Of a stretch of 64,000 nucleotides of DNA, positions 20,136 to 30,455 are shown in pieces. The first letter of the stretch is position 1; the number at the start of each line of letters is the position of its first letter. Below the pieces are notes generated by a model. That model made no database searches and was not told the DNA's origin. It was given only the letters and a program-made list of their open reading frames with translations. Made by a program: the position numbers and the translations under genes. Source of the stretch: Ichthyophis bannanicus (Eukaryota; Chordata; Amphibia; Gymnophiona; Ichthyophiidae); NCBI GenBank assembly GCA_033557465.1, contig CM066044.1:192750184-192814183 (forward strand), read 5' to 3'.

Positions 20136-21813
20136 ATCTGGCCTTCTTATAATAAGGCCTCTTGAAAGACTTCTTCTTAGTGGGAGTAGAAGTGGACTTA
20201 GAAAGTCTCTCTAAGGTGGCATTTTCAGCGTCCATTTGAGTGGCTTTAACTTGCCACTCTGCACCGAATAAGTTCTCACCTGTACAGGGCAGATTCCGTA
20301 AGCCATCTAGAACCCAGGGTTCCAGATCAGAAGCCTGGAGCCAAGCCAGACGTCTGGCTGCAATAGCAATGCCAGAAGCTCTGCTGGCTCCCTCGAAGGA
20401 ATCAAAGGCAGCTCTGTTGGAGAACTTAGAAACATCTGAAAGTTGTTTCACTACAGAAAGGAAGTCCTCCTGTTTATCCTCAGGGATAAAGGGGGCAAAA
20501 TGCCGCACTTTCTTGGCAAGTTCCCCTAGGAACATGCCCATATAGAGGCTGTAGGAATTAATCCTGGCTATAAGCATACTAGCCTGGAAGATTTTCCTAC
20601 CAAAAGAGTCCAGTGTCTTACATTCCCTTCCTGGAGGTGTAGAAGAGTGCCTTTTAGTACTCTTGATCTTTTTCATTGCAGACTTTACCACAATGGAGTG
20701 GTGAGGCAATTGAGTTTTCTGAAAACCAGGAGAAGGAGGGACCCGATACATGGTGTCCAACCTACGGGAATAAGGAGACAGAGTTAAAGGGTTCTCCCAG
20801 AAATCAATCAATTGTTCCTGAAGGATTTCATGGATAGGCAGGGTAACTGCTTCTTTAGGAGACTTAGAGTATCCTAAAATATCCAACCTTTTTGACCTTG
20901 GTTCCCTTTCAGAGGAGGTAGTGATAGAAAGGCCTTTAGCCATTTCTAAAATAAAGTCCTGAAAGGACAAATCCTCTGGAGGAGACATTCTCCTTTTTGG
21001 AGAAGAAGGTTCCTCAGGAAGGTCAAGGGAGAGCTCTGCAGACTCATCAGAGGAGCCAAAATCCTCAGAGGAATCGGTGTATTCTCTAGTTTCCTCCAAC
21101 GCACGATACGCATACCGATCGGTATCGACATCGGGCGTACCGGGTATGGAAGCGGTATGGAGCGAAAGCCCATACGGTACCGATTTGCGTTTAGAAGAGG
21201 AAGGCCTGGGTTCCGGCATGGCGGACGATACCGGAACCGGGCCCGGAACCGCTGGAAGCGGTACCGATGGCGTTGCAGCTTTAATGAAAGCCATGACGGC
21301 CTGCTGCATGGATTGGACAGTATTGCCCATAGACGCCACGGCTGCCTGGATGTCGGTACCGGTATGGGCCGGTACCCCAGAGCAGTCCAACAGGTGATCT
21401 GTCGAGGCCGTGCCATCGATGTCAACCTGTAGCCCCTGAATTGGCGTTTTGGAAGGCAGAGCTTCCCGCCGGGGCTGTTTGGCTGGGGCAGGGTCCTCAA
21501 AACTAAGAGCCTCTCGATGCTTTGAAGGAGATTTGCTCTTTGAGGACTTGCCCACAGAAGGTTTGGTTACCTGAGATCCATCCGGAGATGATGACCTGGA
21601 TGACTGTGATGTTGGATTCTCTGAAGCAAACAGCACATGGAATTTGTTGGCCCGGTTCTGCAGCCCACGCTTAGACATTTGGGAGCAGGAAGGGCAGTCC
21701 GGAATGGAGTGGTCAGGCCCCAAACATTTAAGACACCATTCATGGGTGTCTGTGACTGATATTACAGCAGTACACTTGGTACACTTCTTAAATCCAGGGG
21801 CTGGCTTCTCCAT
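20005..21813 (-). CDS. DIRS gag-like protein (602 aa), copy A
   Basis: The N-terminus has a zinc-finger-like pattern C11, C14, H24, C27, C30, H35, C40, C43 (FKKCTKC...WCLKCLGPDH...CPSC). A long Ser/Pro/Glu-rich low-complexity section follows. The C-terminal core has PPEDLSFQDFILEMAKGLSI, QLPHHSIVVKSAMKK, ARINSYSLYMGMFLGELAKK and RAAFDSFEGASRAS, corresponding to the LAP2alpha-like gag core of DIRS elements. The Lys/Arg/Gln-rich tail (SFKRPYYKKARY, AKRQQTKQTRAK) suggests nucleic-acid binding. It ends at a UGA (20005-20007), after which the same frame stays open into the recombinase frame. Initiation at the ATG at 21813 places the gene just inside the right ITR and leader. Confidence 0.88.
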   Translation of the reverse strand: MEKPAPGFKKCTKCTAVISVTDTHEWCLKCLGPDHSIPDCPSCSQMSKRGLQNRANKFHVLFASENPTSQSSRSSSPDGSQVTKPSVGKSSKSKSPSKHREALSFEDPAPAKQPRREALPSKTPIQGLQVDIDGTASTDHLLDCSGVPAHTGTDIQAAVASMGNTVQSMQQAVMAFIKAATPSVPLPAVPGPVPVSSAMPEPRPSSSKRKSVPYGLSLHTASIPGTPDVDTDRYAYRALEETREYTDSSEDFGSSDESAELSLDLPEEPSSPKRRMSPPEDLSFQDFILEMAKGLSITTSSEREPRSKRLDILGYSKSPKEAVTLPIHEILQEQLIDFWENPLTLSPYSRRLDTMYRVPPSPGFQKTQLPHHSIVVKSAMKKIKSTKRHSSTPPGRECKTLDSFGRKIFQASMLIARINSYSLYMGMFLGELAKKVRHFAPFIPEDKQEDFLSVVKQLSDVSKFSNRAAFDSFEGASRASGIAIAARRLAWLQASDLEPWVLDGLRNLPCTGENLFGAEWQVKATQMDAENATLERLSKSTSTPTKKKSFKRPYYKKARYASNTGQQSSQPRFAAKRQQTKQTRAKPAAATAAQQAPPPQGF

Positions 21814-22032
21814 GTGGAGAATTCAAGTAGGCCTGAAGGCCTAACTGAAGTGACCAAGTGCTGAAAAATAATAAAAGAAAAAGAAAATAATTTTTCAAGA
21901 AAGAAAAAGGAAGACCGGCGATACCGGTATCGGTATGGGAAGGCAGGTACGCGGTCTAAAGAAACAAAACAAAAAACTACAATTTCTTCAGCGGTGACAG
22001 GATACACGACCTGCTGGCTCCGCGGAAAAAGA

Positions 22033-22193
22033 GAAACTGAGGAGAGCTGTTCAGGAAGGCGGGAAGGCAGCGCGCATGTGCAGTGGGAGGCCCCAAAAGC
22101 TTCCATTCTAGGAAGCTGGGGAGCTTTCCCGCGCAGGCTCCGTCGGTTCCGACGTACCCATATGTGAGGACTTATTCCATATGTGAGGACTTA
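22033..22193 (-). repeat. Right inverted terminal repeat, DIRS copy A
   Basis: Inverted partner of 16602-16769, near-identical by eye. The outer 22 bp (22194-22215, TTATTCCTGCTTGTTCCTGGAGATA region) are specific to this end and are mirrored in the internal complementary region. Confidence 0.9.
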
Positions 22194-22245
22194 TTCCTGC
22201 TTGTTCCTGGAGATACAAATTATCCTAAATGAAATATGATTAGGG

Positions 22246-22534
22246 AGGAGTAGCCTAGTGGTTGGGGCAAGGTACTTCAGGCCGGAAGGTCGGAGGTTCA
22301 AATCCCACTAGAGGACAGCAACCTTGGGCCGGAAGGATTGGGGTTTCTAGTCCCACAGATGCTCCTTGTGGTCTTGGGCAAGCCACTTAACCCTCCACTG
22401 CCCATGTTCCCTGTAAGTATTAGTGTATGTGTCTCATATCCCCGCGTGTTAAATGTATCCCCCAATTGTGTTGTGACCGCTTTGATTGAAGGATAAGGCG
22501 GTATACAAAACTGTCTAAATAAATAAATAAATAA
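22246..22534 (+). repeat. CORE/MIR-like tRNA SINE with target duplications
   Basis: A full-length SINE: the tRNA-like head has GGAGTAGCCTAGTGGTTGG (A box) and GGAGGTTCAAATCCCAC (B box), then a CORE-like block CTTGTGGTCTTGGGCAAGCC and CTTAACCCTCCACTGCCC. It ends with an ACCGCTTTGATTGAAGGATAAGGCGGT hairpin tail and (AAATA)n. Flanking direct repeats ATGATTAGGG lie at 22236-22245 and 22535-22544, a target-primed insertion scar. Related copies lie at 9995-10265 and 49237-49508. Confidence 0.85.
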
Positions 22535-22544
22535 ATGATTAGGG

Positions 22545-23041
22545 CTTCTATTAGTAGGAGTTTATAAACTGTAAATTTAGGTGTTTGAGGGTATACCCCC
22601 CCCCCCCCCCCGCCCAGTGTTTGCCATCTTTGCGCCACAGATACTATTGCTGGGTGCCTTTCTTGGTGGAATTAAAGATGTATGCTTCTGTTGCTCAGGC
22701 ACTGTTAGCACAACAAAGGCACAAGAACTAAGTGGTAATACAAGACAAGCCAGGAGAGGGGCAAGTATTAGGGGAAGTGATATTTTTCTGGTGTTTAATC
22801 CAACACAACTAGTTTCATTTTTTTGCATCAGTGTTTACTGGTTCAAAGCTAAAGTCAGAAGCTCTAATGATAATATAATGGAAGAAAAAACACGAAGTGG
22901 TCCATCCAGTCCACCTACTTATTCCTTTCCACAACTGCAGACAGAGAATATGATCACCTGCAGATCATCATATCTTATCCAAGACTATTTTAGTTGTTTC
23001 TCTCTATGTCCCCAAGGACTTTCTAGATTCCTCCCTACTAT
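22545..23041. other. Intron, no gene seen; poly-C run
   Basis: Contains an uninterrupted C run at 22596-22611. A short GTGGTCCATCCAGTCCACC-like segment near 22900 resembles a LINE 3' UTR. No coding signal. Confidence 0.4.
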
Positions 23042-24640
23042 TTTCAGAAGACTGTGCTTGTGAGAAACTAGCTCAACTTAAAGTAGACAAAGCGATGGGA
23101 CCAGATGGGATACACCCTAGAATACGGAGGGAACTTGGGGACGTTCTCGCAGCTCCACTGACTGACCTTTTCAATGCCTCGTTGGAGTCGGGAGTGGTGC
23201 CAAAGGACTGGAGAGAGGCTCATGTGGTGCCTTTACACAAAAGCGGAAGTAAGGATGTGGTTGAAAACTACAGGCCGGTTAGTTTAACTTCGGTGGTGAG
23301 TAAATTATTGTTAATGCTGCTGAAAGAGAAAATAGTGAGGTTTCTGGAGTCCAGCGGATTACAGGATCCAAGGCAGCACGGATTCACCAGAGGCAGGTCT
23401 TGTCAGACAAATCTGATTGATTTCTTTGACTGGCTAACCAGGGAGTTGGACCGAGGGAGAGCCCTAGATGTGGTGTATTTAGATTTCAGTAAAGCCTTTG
23501 ACACTGTTCCTCACAGGAGACGTATAAACAAACTGAGCAACCTAGGGATGACCCTAAAGTTACTGCTTGGGTTAGAAATTGGTTGGGTGGGAGGCGACAA
23601 AGAGTACAAGTAAATGGAGCTCACTCTGAGGAGAAGGATGTTACCAGTGGTGTGCCCCAGGGATCTGTCCTTGGTCTGATTCTTTTTAACATCTTTGTTA
23701 GTGATATAGCGGAAGGGCTGTCGGGTAAGGTTTGCCTCTTTGCGGGTGATACCAAAATCTGCAATAGAGTAGACAACCAGGAAGGTGTAGATAACATGAG
23801 GAGGGATCTAGCTAAGTTTGAAGAATGGTCTAGAATTTGGAAGCTGGGATTTAATGTTAAAAAATGTAAGATCGTGCATTTGGGCTGCAGCAATCCAAGA
23901 GAGCAATATAGTATAGGGGGTGAAGTACTTTTGTCCACTAAAAAAAGAGCGGGACCTAGGCATGGTTGTGTCTGCTGATCTTAAAGTAGCAAAACAGGTA
24001 GAAAAGGCGATGGCAAAAGCTAGAAGGATGCTTGGGTGCATATGGAGAGGAATGGCTAGCAGAAAAAAGGAGGTGATAATGCCTCTGTACAAGTCTTTGG
24101 TGCGACCTCATTTGGAGTATAGTGTGCAATTCCGGAGACCGCACCTTCAAAAGGATGTGAACAGGATGGAGTCTGTGCAGAGGGTGGCTACTAAAATGAT
24201 TAGTGGTCTTCATTACAAAGCATATGAGGACAGACTGAAGGATCTTAATATGTACACCTTAGAGGAAAGGCGGGATAGAGGTGATATGATTGAGATGTTT
24301 AAATACCTCCGTGGCATAAATGTTCAGGGAGAGAGCCTCTTTCAATTGAAAGCAAGTTCTGCTACGAGGGGACATGGGATGAGGGTGAAGGGAGATAGAT
24401 TCAGGAATGATATGCGGAAATATTTCTTTACGGAAAGAGTAGTGGATCCGTGGAATAGTCTCCCAGTAGAGGTGGTAGAGATGAGGACAGTAACTGAATT
24501 CAAAAAAGCATGGGACAAACACAGAGGATCTCTAAAGGTAAAAAGGGGACTGTTGTAGTTGTTGATATGGAAGGACAGACTAGATAGGCCATGTGGTCTT
24601 TTTCTGTCATCATATTTCTATGTTTCTATGTTACTACACT
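23042..24640 (+). mobile_element. CR1-type LINE, 5'-truncated copy 1
   Basis: Starts in the RT gene and ends in a 3' UTR with GGAAGGACAGACTAGATAGGCC and the tail TTTCTATGTTTCTATG. The 8-bp-style terminal repeat without poly(A) is a CR1 hallmark. It is very similar to copy 2 at 40557-41720 but extends about 430 bp further 5'. Confidence 0.85.
23060..24558 (+). pseudogene. CR1 reverse transcriptase, frameshifted copy 1
   Basis: RT blocks in order: MGPDGIHPRIRREL, VVENYRPVSLTSVV, QHGFTRGRSCQTNL, VYLDFSKAFDTVPH, SGVPQGSVLG and LFAGDTKICN. The C-terminal thumb region follows, with MGYSVQFRRPHLQKD and NSLPVEVVEMRTVTEFKKAW. Compared with copy 2, one base is lost near 23548 and one gained near 23942, splitting the gene into three frames (23095-23613, 23583-23978, 23920-24558). 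The catalytic FADD is changed to FAGD, so it would be inactive even if in frame. Confidence 0.85.
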
Positions 24641-24835
24641 ACTTTGGTCAATACAGTAAGTGTATATTACATTCTTGCCAACTCTGGCATGAATGAGTTT
24701 GTGTTTAAGGAATCAGATCTCAGCTTCACCCTCACAAGCACAAATATCTTGTTTTTTTGGCAAATTTTGGGGAATTTTATCCATACTCTTGCCTAGAAGG
24801 TAGATAAAGAATAGAATATAGCAGGCATGTCCAAC

Positions 24836-25794
24836 AGGTAGATCGCAATCTGTAGATCGCTGAGGGGTCAGAGGTAGATTGCCAGCCCCACTTGGCTCCA
24901 TCTCTCCAGCAGCTCGCCCCATCATTAGGAGAGAGCTCGTGCCGGCAGGTCGTCTGCCGTGGGCTTGCCACCGCTGCTGATCCTTTGCCTGTCTTTTTTC
25001 CCTGCCTGCGGGTGTATTGTGGGGCGCTTGTTGTTTTCGTGCCAATAGTTTGTGGGTACCCCAGGTGGCTGCCGCCTGCGCCCCGCGACGAGATGCCACA
25101 GGCCCGGCGTCATTCCTGGTCTCCTGCCTCTCAGAATCACCCATTCCTGCTCCTGCCCCAACACTCCTTAGAAGTGTGTTATATACCGGGTGATAGCCAT
25201 TTGCCCGGGCTTTACCTGAATACACTTACCGTATTAGTTGTGTCACGTGCTGGTCGTTGGTCGCTTTATAGTTCACTTTCATTAAACGTTTTTGGGCAGG
25301 CACAACAAAGTGTCAAGAATTTGGTGATTTTGGCGGGCTTTTCCAATTTTGTTCTAACTTGCCTATGCCTTACCTTCGAATTGGTTCAAACCACTATGAC
25401 TTTTGTTTGCCTCTGCCATTTTATTTCGCCTAGCCTTTGCGTTGATTCTACACTATGTGCAGAATTTATTAAATGGCGTGTGGTGGTATTTGAACTTGTT
25501 TGGCAGTATTTGATTTTATCTGGTTTGCTGGACAGGTGCTTGAGTTTTTTTGATGATTGTTTGGTGGTATTTGATTCTTGGTGCCAGTATGATGAATTCT
25601 TATTTTTACTTTTATTACTGCATGCGTAGTTTTGGCATCTCCAGTCCATGTATTGCACATCATCCAGGGTCTTCAGTTCCTGTTGATCTTTAATACTTTG
25701 GGACAGTGACAGTTTTGGACCAGATTCAGCCAGTGTTTATAACTAACTTAGCAGATTTGGTCTTCTTACATCCAGCCACCCCAGTATAACGAAG
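24836..25794. other. hAT 5' untranslated region
   Basis: Leader between the hAT terminus and the transposase start, relatively GC-rich at 24890-25130. A 245-codon open frame (24892-25629) crosses it but shows no recognisable domain and has low-complexity composition, so I do not call it a gene. Confidence 0.5.
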
Positions 25795-26587
25795 ATGAGT
25801 GTTCCAAAGAAGAGCAAAACCTATCACTTTCATGATGAATGGGAAATGGACTACTTCTTCATCATGGTGAAAGACAAGTGTTGTTGTCTAATTTGTAACG
25901 CCCCAGTATCCTTGCCCAAAAAGGGTAATCTGGATCATTATAAGGCTCTGCATAGCAATAAGTTTGATGTTGATTTTCCACCCAAAAGTGAAATTCGTAA
26001 ACTGAAGCTCAAAGAACTTAAATCGAAATTGGCTACTCAGCAACAGTTGATGGCGAAGCAAAGGTCACATTCGGTCAATGCAATCATAGCATCCTTCAAG
26101 GTCAGCAACCTGATCGCAAAGAAATGCAAACCTTTCACTGAAGGGGAATTTGTAAAATATTGTTTTCTTGAAGCAGCTGACAATCTTTTTGAAGGATTTA
26201 AAAATAAGAAAGATCATAGCTGCTATTCAAGATGTACAATTGTCAAGAAACACAGTCGTGCGGCGAATAGAAAAGATGTGTGGAGAGACAACTGAACAAT
26301 TGTTGGAGGATGTTTCAAATTGTGTTGCTTTCTCACTCCAACTGGATGAATCTAGAGACATAAGAGACATAGCCCAGTTACTGGTCTTTATCCGGATGGT
26401 TTTTGAAGACTTGAGTGTTAAAGAACTACTTGAAATGATTTCTTTAAAACGGAGAACTACCGATCAGGAAATATTCAGTTCTTTCCATTCTTTTGAGACA
26501 AAGTGTAATCTTCTATTGCATAGACTTGTTGCCATCACTACTGATGGGTCAAAGACAAAGCCAAGAAAGAAACCCAATTCAGAATGA
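25795..26587 (+). pseudogene. hAT transposase, N-terminal half (BED finger), frameshifted
   Basis: Starts MSVPKKSKTYHFHDEW and has a BED-type zinc finger CLICNAPV...HYKALH. The linker AKKCKPFTEGEFVKYC resembles GTF2IRD2 and other Charlie8-like hAT proteins. Near 26200 the reading moves to another frame, which continues with NTVVRRIEKM, CVAFSLQLDESRDI and HRLVAITTDGSK, including the catalytic LDES and TDG regions of hAT transposases. It ends where the Penelope-like element is inserted. The frameshift and insertion make it dead. Confidence 0.82.
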
Positions 26588-26603
26588 AATAAGAACTTCC
26601 AAT

Positions 26604-27402
26604 AATTAAACTCTGAAAAAAATTATAGTGAAAAGACCCCCTCTTTTTGTCGGAGTGTAACACACCAAAGTGGGGGGAAGCAAAACTACCCTCACGCTGT
26701 GGTTACTCCATTTTAATCATTTGAAAAAGTAAACTATATAATTGAATTATTTAACTTAGCTACAATCTGCTTGAAGCGTCTTTACGCCACAGGAACCCAA
26801 GTGCACGCTGTAATCTGCCTCGAACTCCTTTTCACCACAGAGAACGGAATATACGACGTGGCACGTTTCGGGCCAAAAAGATTTTTGACCCTGTATCAGG
26901 TAAATTGGGGCTTGTGGTCGAAAAGCTTTAATCTTCAAAGGCAGAGCCGTCAGTGTTGGAAAAGTCCGAGGAGTCGTGCTTAAAAAAGCCGGCATCTGAA
27001 GTAGATGATGACAAAGCAGCCCAAAGAAAAGTCTAATCCAATAGACTTAAGGCAAGTTTACTCACCAATCAGGGAGGAAGAGCCCTATGAGTCAAAGGAA
27101 CCTCCTCTGCGGATTGGATAAAGCTGAAGGTATATCCCATAGGTATTTTTCTTCTTTGAATTTTTCAAATTATACTATGCCATTCAAGAGAGGCATTAAG
27201 ACCTTTAGGGGAGACCGTTTGTAGTTTAAAGATTCATCTTTGTTCTAATCTCTGAAGTTTGGAGAGCCGATCGCCGCCTCTTGGATCAGGCGGAATATGG
27301 TCAAGAATTCGCCAGTGGAGTTGTTGAAAGGTGTGTGCTCTTTGCAAACAGTGTTCCACTGTGAGATTTTTCAAACGTAAACGGGAAGCATGCTCACCCA
27401 AG
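26604..27402 (-). repeat. Inverted 3'-end copy (left arm) of the Penelope-like element
   Basis: Reverse complement of 31614-32433 with moderate divergence. Read on the minus strand it contains the tail of the endonuclease coding region (27190-27390) and the 3' UTR with a CTGATACAGG...GGCCCGAAACGTGCCACGTC motif (about 26840-26900) resembling a degenerate hammerhead ribozyme. Confidence 0.8.
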
Positions 27403-28790
27403 CGCTTGAAAGTCTGCCGGTTCCTTCTTACTCTAATTTAAACCGCAAACATTTTCAAGCGATTAAACAATTGTCTGACGCAGATCTAGTCATTCGACGT
27501 GCAGACAAAGGGGGTGCAGTGGTGGTTTTATCACTGGATCAATATCAACGGGAGATGGAAAATCATTTGAATGACCGAAAATATTACAAAGTTTTGGAGG
27601 CAGATCCGACTCCAAGTCTAATGGATCGAGTTGTATTGCTGATTTCTGACGCTCTCCAAAAGCAATGGATTACCAAGCGGGAGTCCAAATTTCTTATAAA
27701 CAGATCTCCTAAAATCCCAATTTTTTATCTGGTTCCTAAGATTCATAAAACCTTGATCAATCCACCTGGTAGGCCTATAGTTTCCTGTCGGGATTCTCTT
27801 CTTGAACCTTTATCTAAATTTTGTGATCTTTTTTTTACAACCTGCGGCGGCCAAAGTCCCCTCATACATTCGTGATACAGGGGACTTTGTCACAACTCTC
27901 GGCCTACACTGATGCTACTGCTTATAATTTTTTGGTAACTTTAGATGTCCAGGCCCTTTACACTAACATTAATCAAAAAGAAGCCTTATCACTTTTGGCC
28001 ACTGTTCCATTGGATCTTCCTCCACGGATTCCCTGGACATTTTTGTTGAACCTTTTAGATCTTGTTCTTAATAACAACTACTTTCTATAACAACAAAAGT
28101 ATTTCTTACAAGTTTTCGGGATTGCCATGGGTGCTACGGTCGCCCCTTCTTTAGCAACCATCTATATGGCCCATTTTGAGGAGCTTTATGTTTACCCAGC
28201 TCCTTTATTTAGATACGTGGCTTTCTGGCGAAGATTTCTAGATGATATATTCTTTTTATGGTCGGGCTCTGAAGCTGTTCTTGTCCTGTTTATATCATTA
28301 AATACCTACAGGAACAATATCCAATTCACAGCTCAAATACAGCCAACTCAAATTCAATTTTTAGATATTACCATTAGTAGAACATCTGAGGGTTTTTCTA
28401 CATCTCTGTACAGAAAACCAGTGCAACGGAATACCCTATTAAGCTTTTCGAGTTTTCATCCTGTCCCTTTGAAACGGGGCTTGCTATATGGCCAGTTTCT
28501 AAGGCTTCGGCGTAATTGTTCATCATTACAAGACTTTTATCATCATGCCGAAGATTTACGACAGCACTTGTTAGCTAGGAGATATCTCCATTCAATAATC
28601 AAAAAAGCATATACTCGAGCTCGTTTTTCTCACCGGGAATGGTTGCTCACCCCTCCCAGGACGTCTCAAGAACCGCAGATGGCAGCAGATATTACTGCAT
28701 TTTTTCCCTATGTAAAAGGCATCTCTGGGGTCATATCTGTGCTGCGTCGCTTTTGGCCAATTTTAGAGTTGCACTCTTGTTTTAAGAATA
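27403..28790 (+). pseudogene. Penelope-like reverse transcriptase, broken
   Basis: Pieces in order are LVIRRADKGGAVVVL, FYLVPKIHKTLINPPGRPIV, NFLVTLDVQALYTNI (motif A), GATVAPSLATIYM (motif B), RRFLDDIFFLW (motif C) and TQIQFLDITISRT. Their order and wording are those of Penelope/PLE RTs, which are related to telomerase. The N-terminal part is missing (5' truncation at 27402). A frame change near 27872 and a stop near 28088 break it into three parts. It continues across the L1 insertion at 30456. Confidence 0.85.
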
Positions 28791-28796
28791 AACAGT

Positions 28797-30455
28797 TGGG
28801 CAAGATGGCGACGGTAACGGACGCACGCCAGTGAGGCTCCGAGTCCTGTTGCTTTTGGCTATTTCTTTTACCTTGTCTTGTGGAATTGTTTGATGCCGCA
28901 TAAGGGCAGGAAACGAAAAGCAAGGCTGGCGACGGCAGAGGATTCAGGAGCGGAAAAAACGGTTTGCGGTCCCATGGATTCTTTTCTGGAGACCGCTCAG
29001 AGAGGTGCTGCAGCTCCAGTGCACTCGCTAGGCGCCTTTGGGGCAGAAGGAAGGTCCCCAGACGCCGTGAGATTGGAGGCATCGTTGAGCCCGGAGCTCC
29101 GTATACCACCATTGCGGCCCGATGCTGTGATTATGCAGGAGGATCCTGTAGCAGTGGAAGGAGGGGTGTTTTGCCCTTCTGAGGAATCTCAGCTCCAGTC
29201 TACCGGTTTGGGAGGTATCCCAGCCGGGCAGCTTTCTAAGGATCGGGCTGTTGGTGTGGTGGGGGCTGTGGAGGATAAAGCCCTGCGGTTTCCGTCTTCT
29301 CCTCTGGATTCCTCTTTGAGCGCTCAAAGTTTTTCCCTCTCAAGTTCCTGCTGGTGCCCAAGGACGTCCTCTGGAAAAGCCCAAGGTAGTTTCCTTTGAT
29401 TCTCTGTGGGAAGCCTTTTCAGCTATGCATTTGAATATAACATCTCAGCTCCAGTCTATCTCCCAACAGTTTCAGCTTTTTGGGCAACAATTGCAAGTTT
29501 TTGAATCATTTAGTACCAAAATCAATGCCAGAGTGGCCTCTTTCGAGGGGTCCTTAGTGCAGGTAAAGGATGTTTCCCAATCTTTGGTGAAGGATGTTTC
29601 GATTGTGCATAGGAGGTTGGAATATCTTGAGGATAGTGCTAAGTCTCGTAACCTTCATGTGTTGAACTTTCCAAAAGTTCCGTCGGTTTCACCTTTGGAA
29701 CTTTTAAAGCAGTTTCTTGTGACCGTTTTGAAGGTTTCAGCAGAAGCAATTCCCCCAATTTCCAAAGCCTTCTATTTGCCAACTACAAAGATTGGAGCGA
29801 AGGGCAAAGGAGAAAACCTGCTAATGTCCTCGGACAGTTTGGATCTCTCTACCTTTTTGGAATGGTCCCCTACTGCGGTGGGGATGACCGCTACGCTTTT
29901 GGTGGCCTTTGCCCTTGAAGCTAACCGAGACTGGCTCCTGAAATTATTTTTTAGGTCCTCCAGTAAGAAGTTCTTGGACTCGCAGATTAGAATGTTTCCT
30001 TATGTCTCAAGAGTGACCCAGAAAAGGAGGAAGCAGTTTCTTATGTATCGTGCGGGGGTTATTCAGTTGGGGGGTTTATTTTTTTTACGATTTCCATGTA
30101 AATGTCTTGTAAAATTACCTGGCAACAGATATATTTTCTTTGAGCCCTCTCAATTAGCCACCTTTCAAATTCAAAAAGTAGGGTAAACTTAGTGGCTACT
30201 CCTCCCTCTTTACCCACTCTTGGGCCCCACGATTAGGTGTCCATTAACGGTTAGGATGTTTTGCACTATTCTCTCAGCGTCTGTTTTATCCTGTTTGTAT
30301 TGCTTGGAAATAATTTTCCTTTGTTTTGTGACCCATCTTGCCTGTTGTATAGTGGACTTGTGGACTGTAAAAGATCCTTTTCTGTACAAGTTTTTTTTTG
30401 CTAGTAAAACTTTGAAAATTGCATAAATAAAAAATTTAAAAAAAAACAAAAAACA
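28797..30455 (+). mobile_element. L1-type element carrying ORF1 only (HAL1-like)
   Basis: Begins GGGCAAGATGGCGACGG, like an L1 5' UTR. It carries an ORF1-like coding region and ends in a 3' UTR with AATAAAAAATTTAAAAAAAAAC. No ORF2 (endonuclease/RT) is present between ORF1 and the 3' UTR. The insertion splits the Penelope RT codons ...KNKQ/L, with AAACAG at both junctions (28790s and 30456), a short target duplication. The compact 1.66-kb layout with both ends present resembles mammalian HAL1 'half-L1' elements, but a simple internal deletion is also possible. Confidence 0.72.
28878..30186 (+). pseudogene. L1 ORF1-like coiled-coil protein, frameshifted
   Basis: Two frames: 28878-29399 (starts MWNCLMPHKGRKRKAR) and 29425-30186. 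The second has a heptad-rich region (QLQSISQQFQLFGQQL, INARVASFEGSLVQV) ending RRLEYLEDSAKSRNLHVLNF, which matches the coiled-coil to RRM transition of L1 ORF1 proteins. The C-terminal part (RKQFLMYRAGVIQLGG, FLRFPCKCLVKLPGNRYIFF) is basic as expected for nucleic-acid binding. The frame break between the two sits near 29399. Confidence 0.65.

Larger units (their letters stand above)
16561..22215 (-). mobile_element. Complete DIRS-type retrotransposon, copy A
   Basis: A 5.66-kb element read on the minus strand: right ITR, gag (20005-21813), RT/RNase H (18081-20135), overlapping recombinase frame (17044-19917), internal complementary region (16848-16944), left ITR. DIRS elements use a tyrosine recombinase and make no target duplication, and none is seen. 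Both ends are confirmed by the internal complementary region, in which the reverse complement of the left end (...TTACAGGTAAGTAACTGTGC) is fused directly to that of the right end (TATCTCCAGGAAC...). The two ITRs are nearly identical and all three frames are open, so this is a young, possibly mobile copy. It sits in the large RAB40C intron. Confidence 0.93.

Noticed and set aside
20946..21500. 184-codon frame inside DIRS gag
   Set aside because: Shadow of the gag gene in another phase, Pro/Arg-rich, no domain, not kept in copy B.
24892..25629. 245-codon open frame in the hAT leader
   Set aside because: No domain, biased Leu/Val/Phe composition, lies in the hAT 5' untranslated region.
27390..27402. 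ATG at 27390 as the Penelope RT start
   Set aside because: These bases belong to the inverted 3'-end arm; real RT sequence starts at 27403 and is truncated.
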